Assembly: GCA_037176705.1 (NCBI GenBank)
Contig: CM073893.1
Span: forward strand, 15,748,074-15,812,073
DNA: 64,000 nucleotides
Direction of reading: 5' to 3'
DNA from: Molossus alvarezi
Taxonomy: Eukaryota > Chordata > Mammalia > Chiroptera > Molossidae
Every line of letters starts with the position of its first letter. Positions within the stretch are counted from its first letter, which is position 1. Shown in pieces: positions 53,526-59,500 of this stretch. The translations under genes were made by a program, and so were the position numbers. The notes beneath the pieces are model-generated. The model was given only the letters and a program-made list of their open reading frames with translations. It had not been told where the DNA came from and did no database searches.

Positions 53526-54761
53526 CGGGGGGTTTAGGGGGGCTAAAGCATAGGCCACTTCAAAGGTGCAAGATAAGGAGATAACTTTTTATATTATTTG
53601 TTTTGAGTATTTAACCTATGTTGCTCTTTATGTGACATTCTGTCAACTCAAACGTCATCATGGATTTAGCCTGCACTCTACTTCTGCCACATTTTAGAGT
53701 AGCAATTTTCAACCGGTGTGCCTCAAGAATTTTTAAAACATGCCACACCTGACTATTTAGTCAGGGGGCACTGACCTCTTTTCCCTTAGATTGTCAAATC
53801 AAAAATGACAACAGCCAACACAATAACCAGTGTGAATGAATCAAAATTATACCTTTATTTTTGTCAGATAGGCAAAAACTATATATTTTTTTGTGTGTGC
53901 CGCAAAATTTTAGTAATTATGTGTGTCATGAGATGAGAAAGGTTGAAAATTACTGTTTTAGAGAGTTGTGTAATAGTATGGTCGTTACAAGTAGAGAGGA
54001 AGTGGGTATAGATGAGGCAGTGTTTGGGGATATTCTAAAAAGCATCAGCAGTATTAGTGCTTATGTAGATGAATGTAATTTTGGAGTACTATATTTATTA
54101 CTGAAAAAAAATTTAAAACTGCAACTTGAACTTTACCTGTTTTGAATATTTTGTACTAAAGATGTCTAATGATCCTTGATTTGCTAGTTTTCAAATTATA
54201 ATGGCAGAACACCGTGGTTTTTAAGTGCTACTACCCAGCTTTCATTTCATCTAACGTTTTGTAGAGGATTATATTCATACTTTGTTCACATTCCTTTTAA
54301 CCTTCAACTTTCAAAGGACATAAGAAGAAGCTATGGGAGTCATTGCTTTGGGAGCCTGAATTTTGCTGCAATATTAGTAATCATTGTATATATTAGGTTG
54401 TTTTTCCTTTTTCTTTTTGATTGTGGAAGGAATAACCTCTTTCTCTTAAGCCTGGGTTGTTTGTTTTAGGAACAAACTATAGGACAGTACTGATAAAAAG
54501 AATTTGCTAGTCTTCTAGCAGATTTTATATATCATAAAATTTTTGATTTTTAATTTTCATTTCACTTTGAAAAATATTCCCAAGGCAGTTTCTTTTTAAG
54601 AAAAACATACTGATATGTAATTTTATCTGTTAAAAAGAAATTGAGATTGCTATTTTTTTTTATACAGGTTTAAAAAACGAATGCTAATAGAACAACTGGA
54701 GAACTTCTTGGATGAAATTCATCGAAGAGCCAATCAGATCAACCATATTAATAGCAATTAA
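10014..54761 (+). CDS. INTS6: INTS6, Integrator complex subunit 6, exons 5-18 of 18 (C-terminal 744 residues)
   Basis: Fourteen exons join in frame into 744 codons plus TAA. INTS6 is a nuclear subunit of Integrator, which cleaves nascent RNA (snRNA 3' ends, paused Pol II transcripts). Established work places INTS6 in the phosphatase module that brings PP2A to Pol II, and its C-terminus is linked to INTS3 and the SOSS DNA-repair complex. In the joined protein, residues 1-84 are the end of the VWA domain, 85-390 the beta-rich and helical middle, 430-560 a basic linker with a PKRRRC nuclear-localisation-like motif, 560-660 an acidic disordered stretch, and 665-744 the conserved INTS6/SAGE1/CT45-type C-terminal domain ending HINSN. 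The sequence follows human INTS6 rather than the X-linked paralogue INTS6L, as recalled without an alignment. Exons 1-4 lie upstream of the window. All introns are GT-AG. Confidence 0.97.
12660..12780 (-). mobile_element. Old L1 3' UTR fragment
   Basis: CAATTGAGGTATAATAGACA and GATAAATGATCACCACAATA are typical of old mammalian L1 3' ends in reverse. Confidence 0.65.
14025..14200 (-). mobile_element. L1 or half-L1 3' tail fragment
   Basis: Contains TATTGTCTGTGTCCATGGAT and ATGTTCTTTGGTTAATCTCT, the same block found in the 3' UTRs of the half-L1s at 2168 and 31692, but more diverged and C-poorer. Probably an older 5'-truncated copy. Confidence 0.65.
14485..14665 (+). repeat. MIR SINE
   Basis: GGTTTGAATCTTGGCTGTAC, ACTTGTAAAATGGAGAAAGT, AGGATTAAATAAATTAA and AGTGCCAGGCAAATAAACAC follow the MIR order. 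Confidence 0.78.
16080..16205 (+). CDS. INTS6: INTS6 exon 6 (end of VWA domain)
   Basis: 126 nt encoding joined residues 62-103 ([18 protein letters not shown]...[12 protein letters not shown]). The acceptor follows a long T-run and TAATCTCAG; the donor is GTATTA, which departs from consensus at +4 and +5. Phase 1 in and phase 1 out. This is where the VWA domain ends and the beta-rich middle begins, by the family layout. Confidence 0.96.
16206..17767 (+). other. INTS6 intron 6
   Basis: 1.56 kb. Apart from a VES SINE at 16978-17222 I see no feature. Confidence 0.85.
16978..17222 (-). mobile_element. VES SINE, diverged
   Basis: Reverse copy with tail AATACTCACCCGAGGATATT and a body of GAAAGAAAGA; the head region near 17200 reads GGCTGACCTAAAATTGCTAG, clearly decayed from GAGCCAAACTGGCCAG. 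Confidence 0.82.
17768..17922 (+). CDS. INTS6: INTS6 exon 7
   Basis: 155 nt encoding joined residues 104-155 ([20 protein letters not shown]...WPDQNSPTL). Acceptor GCTATAG, donor GTAAGT. It ends in phase 0. The segment is rich in Trp, Pro and His and belongs to the conserved region just after the VWA domain. Confidence 0.96.
19725..19862 (+). repeat. MIR SINE
   Basis: GAATTTGAATCATGGCTCTA, CAATTATTAGCTGTATGTC and CTCATAGGATTATTTGGAGG match MIR. Confidence 0.75.
20947..21367 (-). pseudogene. COX6B1: COX6B1 processed pseudogene
   Basis: An intronless retrocopy of cytochrome c oxidase subunit 6B1, the small complex IV subunit of the intermembrane space. On the minus strand the start at 21301-21299 begins [16 protein letters not shown], close to the family N-terminus. 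A frameshift follows; the next frame reads QNQTGSCW (family QNQTRNCW), then [10 protein letters not shown], an in-frame TAA, YKPLCP, and finally FPGKI and TGA at 21093-21091. About 50 coding bases are missing after the CW, removing one helix and a Cys of the twin CX9C motif. The 3' UTR ends in an AATAAATAAATAAA tail at 20944-20962. The flanks GTGAAATTTTA and GTGAGATTTTTA look like a decayed duplication. Dead copy. Confidence 0.85.
22083..22235 (+). CDS. INTS6: INTS6 exon 8
   Basis: 153 nt, phase 0 to 0, encoding joined residues 156-206 ([19 protein letters not shown]...SPQTCWQ). Acceptor CCCTTCTAG, donor GTGAGC. The Cys pair in the CTDC motif is typical of INTS6. Confidence 0.96.
22308..22398 (-). 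mobile_element. VES head-only retrocopy with A-tail
   Basis: Only the tRNA-like head is present, about 85 bases. In element sense it runs from TGCCCTGGCCGGATTGGCTC through the box-B-like GGTTCAGTTCC to GGGGCACGTACC and then A's. A perfect 16-base duplication GATTATATAATATTCT flanks it at 22292-22307 and 22399-22414, so this is a complete insertion and not a deletion remnant. Confidence 0.88.
22451..22650 (+). mobile_element. VES-family SINE, older subtype
   Basis: Starts GCCCTGGCCAGTGTGGCTTA, has GGTTGTGGGTTTGATTCCAG, a CT-rich body and tail AATCAATAAAAATATACCCT with CTCAGGTAAGG. It belongs to the subtype with CATCCCATACACTGAAAGG. Confidence 0.85.
22675..22807 (+). CDS. INTS6: INTS6 exon 9
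   Basis: 133 nt encoding joined residues 207-250 ([20 protein letters not shown]...YPVLLPLL). Acceptor TTTTTAACAG, donor GTAAGT. The intron before it is only 439 bases and contains two VES-derived insertions, one of which ends about 25 bases upstream of this acceptor. Confidence 0.96.
22808..23893 (+). other. INTS6 intron 9
   Basis: Holds a VES-family SINE at 23060-23240; the rest is A/T-rich sequence with nothing recognisable. Confidence 0.8.
23060..23240 (+). mobile_element. VES-family SINE, head truncated or decayed
   Basis: CTGTCCAGTTGGAGCGTCAT, CCATACACCAAAAGGTTGCA and the tail TATCCTCGGATGAGGATTAA identify the older subtype. The first head bases are missing or diverged. Confidence 0.8.
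23894..23988 (+). CDS. INTS6: INTS6 exon 10
   Basis: 95 nt encoding joined residues 251-282 ([19 protein letters not shown]...TMPPYYLG). The acceptor is TTTATAG and has a poor pyrimidine tract; the donor is GTAAGA. The exon ends in phase 0. Confidence 0.95.
24195..24430 (-). repeat. MIR SINE
   Basis: Reverse MIR order: CCTAAGCACTTTACATATAG, CCTACTTCACAGATGAAGAA, AAGGCCACATTGC, GGAATTCAGTCCCAGGTAG. Confidence 0.75.
24805..25525 (+). mobile_element. L1, 5'-truncated, sense to INTS6
   Basis: End of ORF2 and 3' UTR: ACTGCTGGTGAAAATGCAGA, AAAATTAAAAATTGAACTTC, CCACTTCTAGGAATATGTCC, ACAATGGAACACTATGCAGC, then the G-rich 3' UTR near 25440-25475 and tail AAAAATAAATTAATAAAAAA. Its layout matches the reverse L1 tail at 28801-29500. 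ORF2 is broken. Confidence 0.88.
25978..26170 (-). repeat. MIR SINE
   Basis: CTTACTGTGTGCCGGATGCT, TAAGTGCTTTACATGCATTA, ATTTTACAAATGAGAAACTA and GGGTCACAAAGCTAGTGAGT follow reverse MIR. Confidence 0.78.
26536..26646 (+). CDS. INTS6: INTS6 exon 11
   Basis: 111 nt, phase 0 to 0, encoding joined residues 283-319 ([19 protein letters not shown]...YLKKLSQQ). Acceptor TGCCTATAG after a T-rich tract, donor GTAATG. Symmetric phase means skipping it would keep the frame. Confidence 0.96.
26647..27656 (+). other. INTS6 intron 11
   Basis: 1.0 kb of A/T-rich sequence; I see no repeat, gene or other feature. Confidence 0.8.
27657..27872 (+). CDS. INTS6: INTS6 exon 12
   Basis: 216 nt, phase 0 to 0, encoding joined residues 320-391 ([19 protein letters not shown]...GFQVALLNK). 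Acceptor TTTACTTTAG, donor GTAATA. It lies just before the 16.6-kb L1-filled intron. Confidence 0.96.
29010..31691 (-). pseudogene. L1 ORF2, reverse transcriptase and C-terminal part, broken
   Basis: The longest open piece (31585-30566, 339 residues) holds the RT domain: [43 protein letters not shown] and the catalytic FADDMILYI, so the YADD/FADD motif survives. Later pieces (30278-29838, 29841-29470, 29415-29158) cover the C-terminal segment, with [15 protein letters not shown]. Frameshifts between them make it nonfunctional. Confidence 0.88.
32110..32972 (-). pseudogene. Half-L1 ORF1, second copy, broken
   Basis: The C-terminal 120 residues remain open (32514-32152, with [17 protein letters not shown]). 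Upstream are a frameshift near 32550, and a deletion relative to the first copy near 32175 changes the C-terminus. Compared with the intact copy, a segment near 32790 is also missing. Confidence 0.82.
33646..33683. repeat. 8-bp minisatellite (GCCCCTCC)n in half-L1 5' UTR
   Basis: About four units of GCCCCTCC. The equivalent place in the first half-L1 (about 4185-4208) lacks the expansion. Confidence 0.85.
33855..35032 (-). pseudogene. L1 ORF2, 5' part (endonuclease), broken
   Basis: Starts [20 protein letters not shown] with the endonuclease N-terminus; CCLQEIHL contains the catalytic Glu of the APE-like fold. Further fragments (34518-34306, [20 protein letters not shown] and [10 protein letters not shown]) keep the endonuclease SDH motif. 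Frame breaks occur at several places. The rest of ORF2 resumes below 31692. Confidence 0.85.
35078..35935 (-). pseudogene. L1 ORF1, broken
   Basis: Three ORF1p pieces lie in different frames: an N-terminal coiled-coil part (35935-35693, [20 protein letters not shown]), a middle part (35501-35289, [20 protein letters not shown]) and a C-terminal part (35305-35078, [17 protein letters not shown]). Frameshifts and stops separate them, so no functional protein results. Confidence 0.85.
37894..37918. repeat. (AT)n microsatellite
   Basis: Uninterrupted ATATAT run of about 24 bases at the end of the old L1. Confidence 0.9.
39111..39392 (-). mobile_element. VES SINE in L1 ORF2
   Basis: Reverse VES with a long (GA)n expansion at 39174-39230, head AAACCGGCCAGGGC. 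The flanks TGTTGGTATTT and TGTTGTTTGTATTTT are an altered duplication of the L1 target. Confidence 0.9.
40439..40842. mobile_element. Unidentified 404-bp insertion in L1 ORF2
   Basis: L1 ORF2 text stops at GTTCTTTATATGTTTTTA and resumes at ATGTTTTTACTTTGAATGTT. The intervening sequence is unrelated to L1 and VES, of higher GC content, with an A-rich patch (AAAAACAAAAAACAAAAAAA) near 40574-40597. ATGTTTTTA at 40430-40438 and 40843-40851 looks like a target duplication. On the minus strand it would end TGGAGTAAA at the duplication, as a retrocopy with a very short A-tail might. An open minus-strand reading of 77 codons (40717-40484) has no family I recognise. Confidence 0.6.
42271..42520 (-). 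mobile_element. VES-related SINE, older subtype, in L1
   Basis: Body GAGAGAGAGGAAGGGAGAGG, ATTGATTGGCTGCCTCCTGA, head GAGCCACACCGTCTGGCTT. It lies between AAGGTTCTTATTAT (42257) and AAGGTTATTATTGA (42521), the duplicated L1 target. Confidence 0.82.
43235..43448 (-). mobile_element. VES SINE in L1 ORF1
   Basis: Reverse VES from TACTCCACACCTGAGGATAT to AAAACCGGCCAGGGC. The exact duplication CTTCCAAGGTATTT lies at 43221-43234 and 43449-43462. Confidence 0.92.
44520..44646 (+). CDS. INTS6: INTS6 exon 13
   Basis: 127 nt encoding joined residues 392-433 ([19 protein letters not shown]...RRFLKGQDE). The acceptor is TTTCAATAG and the donor GTTAGA, which has T at +3 and is weaker than the other donors here. 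It follows the L1-rich intron, whose repeat content stops about 110 bases upstream. The residues MRFNLMKST differ from the human form as I recall it. Confidence 0.95.
44647..45501 (+). other. INTS6 intron 13
   Basis: 855 bases, A/T-rich; 44745-44960 resembles an old degraded insertion but I cannot name it. No gene or RNA. Confidence 0.75.
45502..45644 (+). CDS. INTS6: INTS6 exon 14
   Basis: 143 nt encoding joined residues 434-481 ([19 protein letters not shown]...[10 protein letters not shown]). The acceptor is CAAAAAG, where the pyrimidine tract is separated from AG by five A's. The donor is GTAAAT. Both sites look weak, yet the reading frame and family match are clear. Confidence 0.95.
45860..46091 (+). 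CDS. INTS6: INTS6 exon 15 (basic linker, NLS-like)
   Basis: 232 nt encoding joined residues 482-558 ([20 protein letters not shown]...[10 protein letters not shown]). It holds a basic cluster around KHKRPG and [10 protein letters not shown], a likely nuclear-localisation signal by inference. The acceptor is TTTGCTGTAG, only 215 bases after the previous exon; the donor is GTATGA. Confidence 0.96.
46250..46494 (-). mobile_element. VES SINE
   Basis: Reverse copy with tail TACTCATCCGAGGATATTTT and head AACACTGGCCAGGG. The flanks GGCATTTAATTCTT and GGCATGTAATTATT are a mutated duplication. Confidence 0.88.
48365..48530. mobile_element. hAT-type DNA transposon remnant
   Basis: GGGTTGGGAACCTTTTTTCT and GTCAAGGGCCATTTGGATAT resemble the ends of old nonautonomous hAT elements, with GGACCAGACACCTGTGCCTT near the other side. 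The family is uncertain. Confidence 0.45.
49535..49975 (+). mobile_element. MER5-type hAT remnant, split by a VES SINE
   Basis: Left: CAGCACTTCTCAAACTTGAA, GATTCTGAATCACTGAGTTG. Right (from 49886): CAGATGAGCATTTCTTGCAA, ATGGTGCTAATGCTTCTTGT, CACACTTTGAGTTGTAAGGA. This is the MER5A order. Confidence 0.78.
49622..49885 (-). mobile_element. VES SINE
   Basis: Reverse copy inside the MER5-type element; tail ATCCTCACCCAAGGACATTT, head AGCCAAACTGGCC. The duplication TGGAACTT lies at 49614-49621 and 49886-49893. Confidence 0.9.
51081..51452 (+). CDS. INTS6: INTS6 exon 16 (acidic disordered region and start of C-terminal domain)
   Basis: 372 nt, the largest exon in the window, encoding joined residues 559-682 ([19 protein letters not shown] to EIRKPGR). 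It is rich in Asp, Glu, Ser and Asn and probably disordered until about residue 660, where the charged helix [17 protein letters not shown] begins. Acceptor CTTTGTTTTTAG, donor GTAAGT. An ATG-started reading from 50897 is only intronic read-through into this exon. Confidence 0.96.
51453..52454 (+). other. INTS6 intron 16
   Basis: 1.0 kb; possible old repeat traces near 51590-51700 (an ancient CTATGCTAGGTATGG type block). Otherwise nothing recognisable. Confidence 0.7.
52455..52548 (+). CDS. INTS6: INTS6 exon 17 (C-terminal helical domain)
   Basis: 94 nt encoding joined residues 683-713 ([19 protein letters not shown]...QNVIKEAS). Acceptor TCGTTTAAG, donor GTAAGT. It forms the core helices of the C-terminal domain shared with SAGE1 and CT45-like proteins, the part linked to INTS3 binding in the literature. 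Confidence 0.96.
53012..53263 (+). mobile_element. VES SINE, young
   Basis: Full length from GCTCTGGCCGGTGTTGCTCA to TCCTCCGGTGAGGATAAAA, with an A-run then a T-run. A perfect 15-base duplication AAGATTATAAATTGT lies at 52997-53011 and 53264-53278. Confidence 0.94.
53488..53523. repeat. (TG)n microsatellite
   Basis: About 17 uninterrupted TG units followed by a G-rich stretch. Confidence 0.95.
53700..53955. mobile_element. Short nonautonomous hAT transposon
   Basis: 256 bases with terminal inverted repeats TAGCAATTTTCAACC and GGTTGAAAATTACTG (13 of 15 matching when inverted) and an exact 8-bp duplication TTTTAGAG at 53692-53699 and 53956-53963, the hAT length. It has no transposase. Vespertilionid bats are known for recent hAT activity, so this may be lineage-specific. 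Confidence 0.88.
54668..54761 (+). CDS. INTS6: INTS6 exon 18, coding part and stop
   Basis: 94 nt encoding the last residues ([19 protein letters not shown]...QINHINSN) and the TAA stop at 54759-54761. The acceptor is an A/T-rich tract with TTTTTTTTATACAG. The exon continues into the 3' UTR. Confidence 0.96.
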
Positions 54762-55310
54762 AAGAAAACAGAATGTGGCCACTTATTTCACTATATCTTC
54801 TCCAAACACAAAGTAAATACAAGACTGTTGTAATTTTGCATTCATTTTTGACATGCATTGTTGGCTATTTGAAATACTAAGAGCAAGTCTACAGATCCTT
54901 TTCTCATCATTTTACAGTGACCTTTTCTTCATTTTGGTTTATTTTTGTAATGTGAAAAGTATCACTCTAAAAAACATTTTTATTTAACAAACTAAAAATA
55001 TTCCTTCAAATCTCTTGCTTGTCATTGACTCTTGCGTGTCAATTTCCCTCAGGTTCTATTTTCTTAAACCAACCTTTAAAATTGTCACCTCTGTTAAGGT
55101 TGAACTTTGCCAAAAAAAAAAAATAAAATAAAAAAGAAGTTACTTTGTAATTTTTGGGGAAAAAAAGCACATACATTAAAACTAGTTAATGTTTTGTATA
55201 TACAGTTATTTTGGATATATTATTGTAAGTTGTACAAATGTATTTTGAAGAATATTTAAGAAAAGCACTTTTGTTATTCCATCAATAAATGCTCTATTTT
55301 ACTCTTGTGT
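54762..55310 (+). other. INTS6: INTS6 3' UTR, short form
   Basis: A/T-rich sequence without repeats, from the stop codon to the strong poly(A) signal at 55284-55289. It holds an A-rich stretch at about 55112-55135 (AAATAAAATAAAA) that contains earlier AATAAA hexamers. The end point is inferred from the signal, not observed. Confidence 0.75.
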
Positions 55311-55320
55311 GGTTTAGGAA
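55284..55320 (+). terminator. Poly(A) signal and GU-rich element of INTS6
   Basis: AATAAA at 55284-55289 is followed 15-25 bases later by ACTCTTGTGTGGTTT, a good GU-rich downstream element. This is the best cleavage site near the stop codon. Confidence 0.75.
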
Positions 55321-58300
55321 ATAATCACATTTAAAGAAATCATTTAAAATCATCTTAAGATAATGGAATTTTAAAAGCTTTGCTTTTAAGCATTGGAAAA
55401 ATACATGGCTTGAAGTTCATGTTTGTTAAACCTAAGTGTAATCACATGGTACATAATCTGCATTGTCTTTTTACTATATGTTCTTAGCTTATGTTGGTCA
55501 CACCAACGTACTCCCATTTCTGCCTAGAAAATGGAAACTATCTGTAGCAGATAGGCAGATACTTTAAAAGCTACTTTAAAAGCAGACACCTTTGAACATT
55601 ATTGGTTTCCTTACTTCAGCCCCTTTCCTTTCTCACTAGGAGTGTGGATGGCTCAGAGTTGAAACTGTTATTTAGAGAGTTGTAAGTTTGGGGCACATCA
55701 CATACTCTGAAATATCTAGCCTTTAGCAACTTGATGCCATGCTTACAAAAGTCCCATAACAAATTGAGGGTTCAAGGAGGATCTCTTTGTTCTACTCTTA
55801 AACTCTCCATTTTATTCAGAAGCTAAATGGAGAGGAAACACATTTAAGATGACTGTTCATTTTGCATTACCCCTGATTACCTGGGACAAGGAAAAACAAA
55901 CACGATTCATTGTCAGCCCACAGTAAAGTGACCTCATGTGTCCTCACTGAGGAAATGACCCTATGACCTGTCTCTCTCACCATTCATATATCACTGCTGT
56001 GCCTTGTAGCGCTTTTGGGGTAACCAGTAGAAAAAGAAGCTTAAAATGCATTTAGATTAAGTAGGTGAAATAAGTTTGTAAAATTGAAGTATTTTGGGGT
56101 TCATAACATTTGAAAATTACATACCCTTATCTTTTTACACTTTAGCAGACACTTTTTAAATTTTAAGGGTATAGCATAATGAAATTAACTTTTTATGAAG
56201 AGAAGCACAGATGAAAGTGGAGAACATGTTTGAAATCTGTTGATTTTAGTCTAGGGGATTTGAAACTCTCCCAATGCAGAAGACAAACCCTGTCAAGAAA
56301 AAGAAGCGTGTATGTTATATAGTATTTTCATATGCAATTCTTTAAACCTTTTTTACCTCTACCAAATACCTTTAAGTAAAGCAGGATATTACTTAATGGA
56401 ATTGTTAAGGTAATTACCTACAGTCACATTGCTAAATTCAGCAAGAGCTACACAAAATCCAGAATATATTGTCTGGTCTTAAATTATATGTATTTAGGTT
56501 CTGAGATTAATGGAAGGGATTACATACTACAAGTCATTCAGATAAAAGATCATGCATAAGAATATTTACGAAAGGGATTCAGTCTATTCCAATATTTAGT
56601 GTTCTTAATAAAAAAAAATACTCATTTTTGTTTCAAAGGTTGCTTATGAGGTAATAATCCTTTAGACCTTGACCTTTAACCCATTTTGGGGGGATGAACC
56701 CTAGAGGGAGCTGGGAAGAAGCAGTCTGTTCAATCTCTTCTTTTTGTCTAATTCTCTGCCATCATACTCTACACACTAGATTTTAGGTTTGGAAATCTAG
56801 TCACTAGGTTTGGAACCCATTGAAGCAAGCTTACTATCCTGTCTCAGGTTTTCTACATTTTAAGAAATGGCATATTAGTTCAATTAGTGAAATGCTGTAG
56901 AATTCTTATAAGCAAAGGGGAAGGGGAGTATATTTGAGGGAAATATGTCTTTTAGGTCCTTTAGATCACTGGATGACTTTAGGGTGGACAAATGATATTT
57001 TTCAACAGTTAAATCTTGAGATTAAGCTAGTTCTTAATGGTCTCATACGTGTCCCATTTGTCAGTTGAGTCATTATTTTCCCTTATTAGTAAGATTGATC
57101 GATTTGATGTACTGAAGGCTGAGACTCATTTTTATCTTCAGAAGAGTGTCCACTTTGCCTTGTGTGATGTGGGCAGGTACCTCCCAGAAAGAGAAGTAAA
57201 TTAATTCACAGGGACTATAGATGTGTGGCAGATTATGGCACTGGATTTGGATTGGCCTTGTTTTCATTCCCTGTTTACTAAGGTAGTTCTGCAAACTCCT
57301 ATCATTGAAATAGTGATGTGTCCTTTACCACTTCAAAGATTTTACAGTCATTTTTATGCAGTTGAATTCCAAAAAAGAAATTGTTCTCTTTTAACCGTCA
57401 TCAACCTTTATTGGCTATCAGCTTTTGATAATTACTGTCCTGTTCAAATTTAGTCTCCTGTCTCTTTCTTGAGGGAATAGAACCTGTCATTTTTTTCATC
57501 TCATTTTTGACATGTATCCTTTCTAAGAGAGGACTTTCTGTTGCCTGTGTGTGACGTTACTATCTAATATGTATGAGGTTGGGATGATTACTAGCAGGAC
57601 ATATTCTGTTGATGGACATTTTCTCCTAAAATAGGTTATTTCCTAGTGAATAATCATTTTCATCCTTTTTGTCACAAAAGTGTTCCTTTGATTTCTAGCA
57701 CAAGTTACAGCGGTATGCAAATGATTCTCAGATAAAATGATGTTGACAGTATTTCCTTAACAATTTGTGTAAAGCCTATGCGTAATTTTCATTCTAACTT
57801 TTGACTTTTTTCTCTCCATAAATAAAAATAATGCCTGATGTTTAGTTAAAGTAGATCCACTTTTGCTTGATTTTATTAGTCTTGTTCCATACCATTTTCT
57901 TTTAACATGTTGTTTAGACTTGCCAACAACTCTTTACTGAGAATCTCTTTTCCTTCCTAGGCTGATAAATATTTGCCAGAGTGGGAGGGAACATTAAGAG
58001 GAATAATTTGAATACTTTGTTCAATGTTATTGACGCTAAAGGACTTCTGCTCCTTATGTGCTAAGAATTTGCCTGTGCCATACCATTTTTTGGATTAAGA
58101 TATGAGGTTGTATAGTAGGAATTAAAATTACAAGGGCAAACATTTGATTTTTGTGTAATTTCAGCAAATTTGAGAAAGATCAACAGACTATAAAAATCTG
58201 GTGTGTGCATTTACGAGACCACTAGGGTTGCTGAGAGTCAGAGGATTCTTGGATACCCTAGTGGCCTGAAGGAACTATCTTTTATCCTACAATGATGACA

Positions 58301-59500
58301 AAGCTCGGTAACTGCTGGAAAAGTCAAGATTTATTATTTATTTTACTTTTTTCTAAGTTTCCCCAGAACTAGAAACCTGAATTTTAAAACCCTATATTAA
58401 CTATAAGTGAGCTGAGAGAGGAGGGTGAAAAACCCACAGAGGATATTAGTTTCCCTTTTAGTTATGAGACGTTCTTGCTCGGGATACACGACAGCAGCTG
58501 GGGAGCTTCTGAAGCGCCACAGGAACCAGAGGGAAATGCCTGTAGACTCCAGTGGGCAAAGGAGCTCTTGTTGCTAGAGAGACGCTGATACATATTTAAA
58601 TTCTGACGAAACATACTGTGATATACCTGTGTTGTGTTCTCTCAGGAAAAAGATGAATGGCCAATCTGCTTTAAAAATAGGAATCGAGACCTTTTTAGTA
58701 AAAATAAAGCTGCAGGAAAGATAGTAAATAGAAGAATCCCATTGCATTTTGTATTTATTTGTGGAAAGTAACTATTGAGATTGGATATGAAGTCAGTTAT
58801 ATCCCTTGATTTTTGAAGAAGTAAAGCATCCTAATTAGAGAGATGATGGGGTAAAAGGGAAGAAATTAAAGAAAAAATATACCACTTAGTGAAACCGGTG
58901 ACTTATGTTTTAAATATTCCATGGAATATTTTACTGAAGGTCATTTTCTCAGAATGACTTATTCCTTGTTTATGGGGATGATGGTACAGACCTTTTTCAA
59001 AATGGGTGTCTTTTCCCCCCCATTATTTTTCAAAAACTTGGTTCTCGGTTATCTTTTTTTTTTAAACTGTTGTACTACATCTGGACTTGGGGTTTTCAGT
59101 AGGAAGTTTTACAAGTGTGCAGAATGAAGTGGCTAAATCTAACAAAGGCAGATGTGGACAGAGAGGGGCTCTATGGGTGACTGAGTTCCCCTCACGAGCG
59201 TATATTCATACCTGTGGCTGCTGGTGCCTTGGTGCCTTTGTGGTTTTCTCCAAAAACATAAAAGCCGTCTTGGCCTAACCTAGGAAATAAAAATGTGAAT
59301 TGCTTATTGAATTTTTTAATGCATTCTGTTTAGGGATTTGAGTACATTTTTAAAGAATGCACTGTAGTTAGTTACAGTCTTGTGTTTATTGTATATTTAG
59401 GGAGAGCTTATCAGAAATTCTTAAGGTGCAATATTTTATGCAACTTTCAAAACCTCAAATTCAATAAATTATCTAAATCACAAATTCATATTCAGAGCTG
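55311..59500 (+). other. Possible extended INTS6 3' UTR, non-repetitive
   Basis: About 4.2 kb of mostly unique A/T-rich sequence without recognisable young repeats. Further AATAAA hexamers occur near 57831, 58706, 59285 and 59463, the last one about 30 bases before a GTG/TTTTTG stretch. Lack of young insertions would fit transcribed 3' UTR under constraint, but I cannot show transcription. A GC-richer patch lies at 58480-58600. Confidence 0.4.

Larger units (their letters stand above)
52549..54667 (+). other. INTS6 intron 17
   Basis: 2.1 kb with a young VES, a (TG)n run and a short hAT element, described separately. 53956-54667 shows nothing else. Confidence 0.8.
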
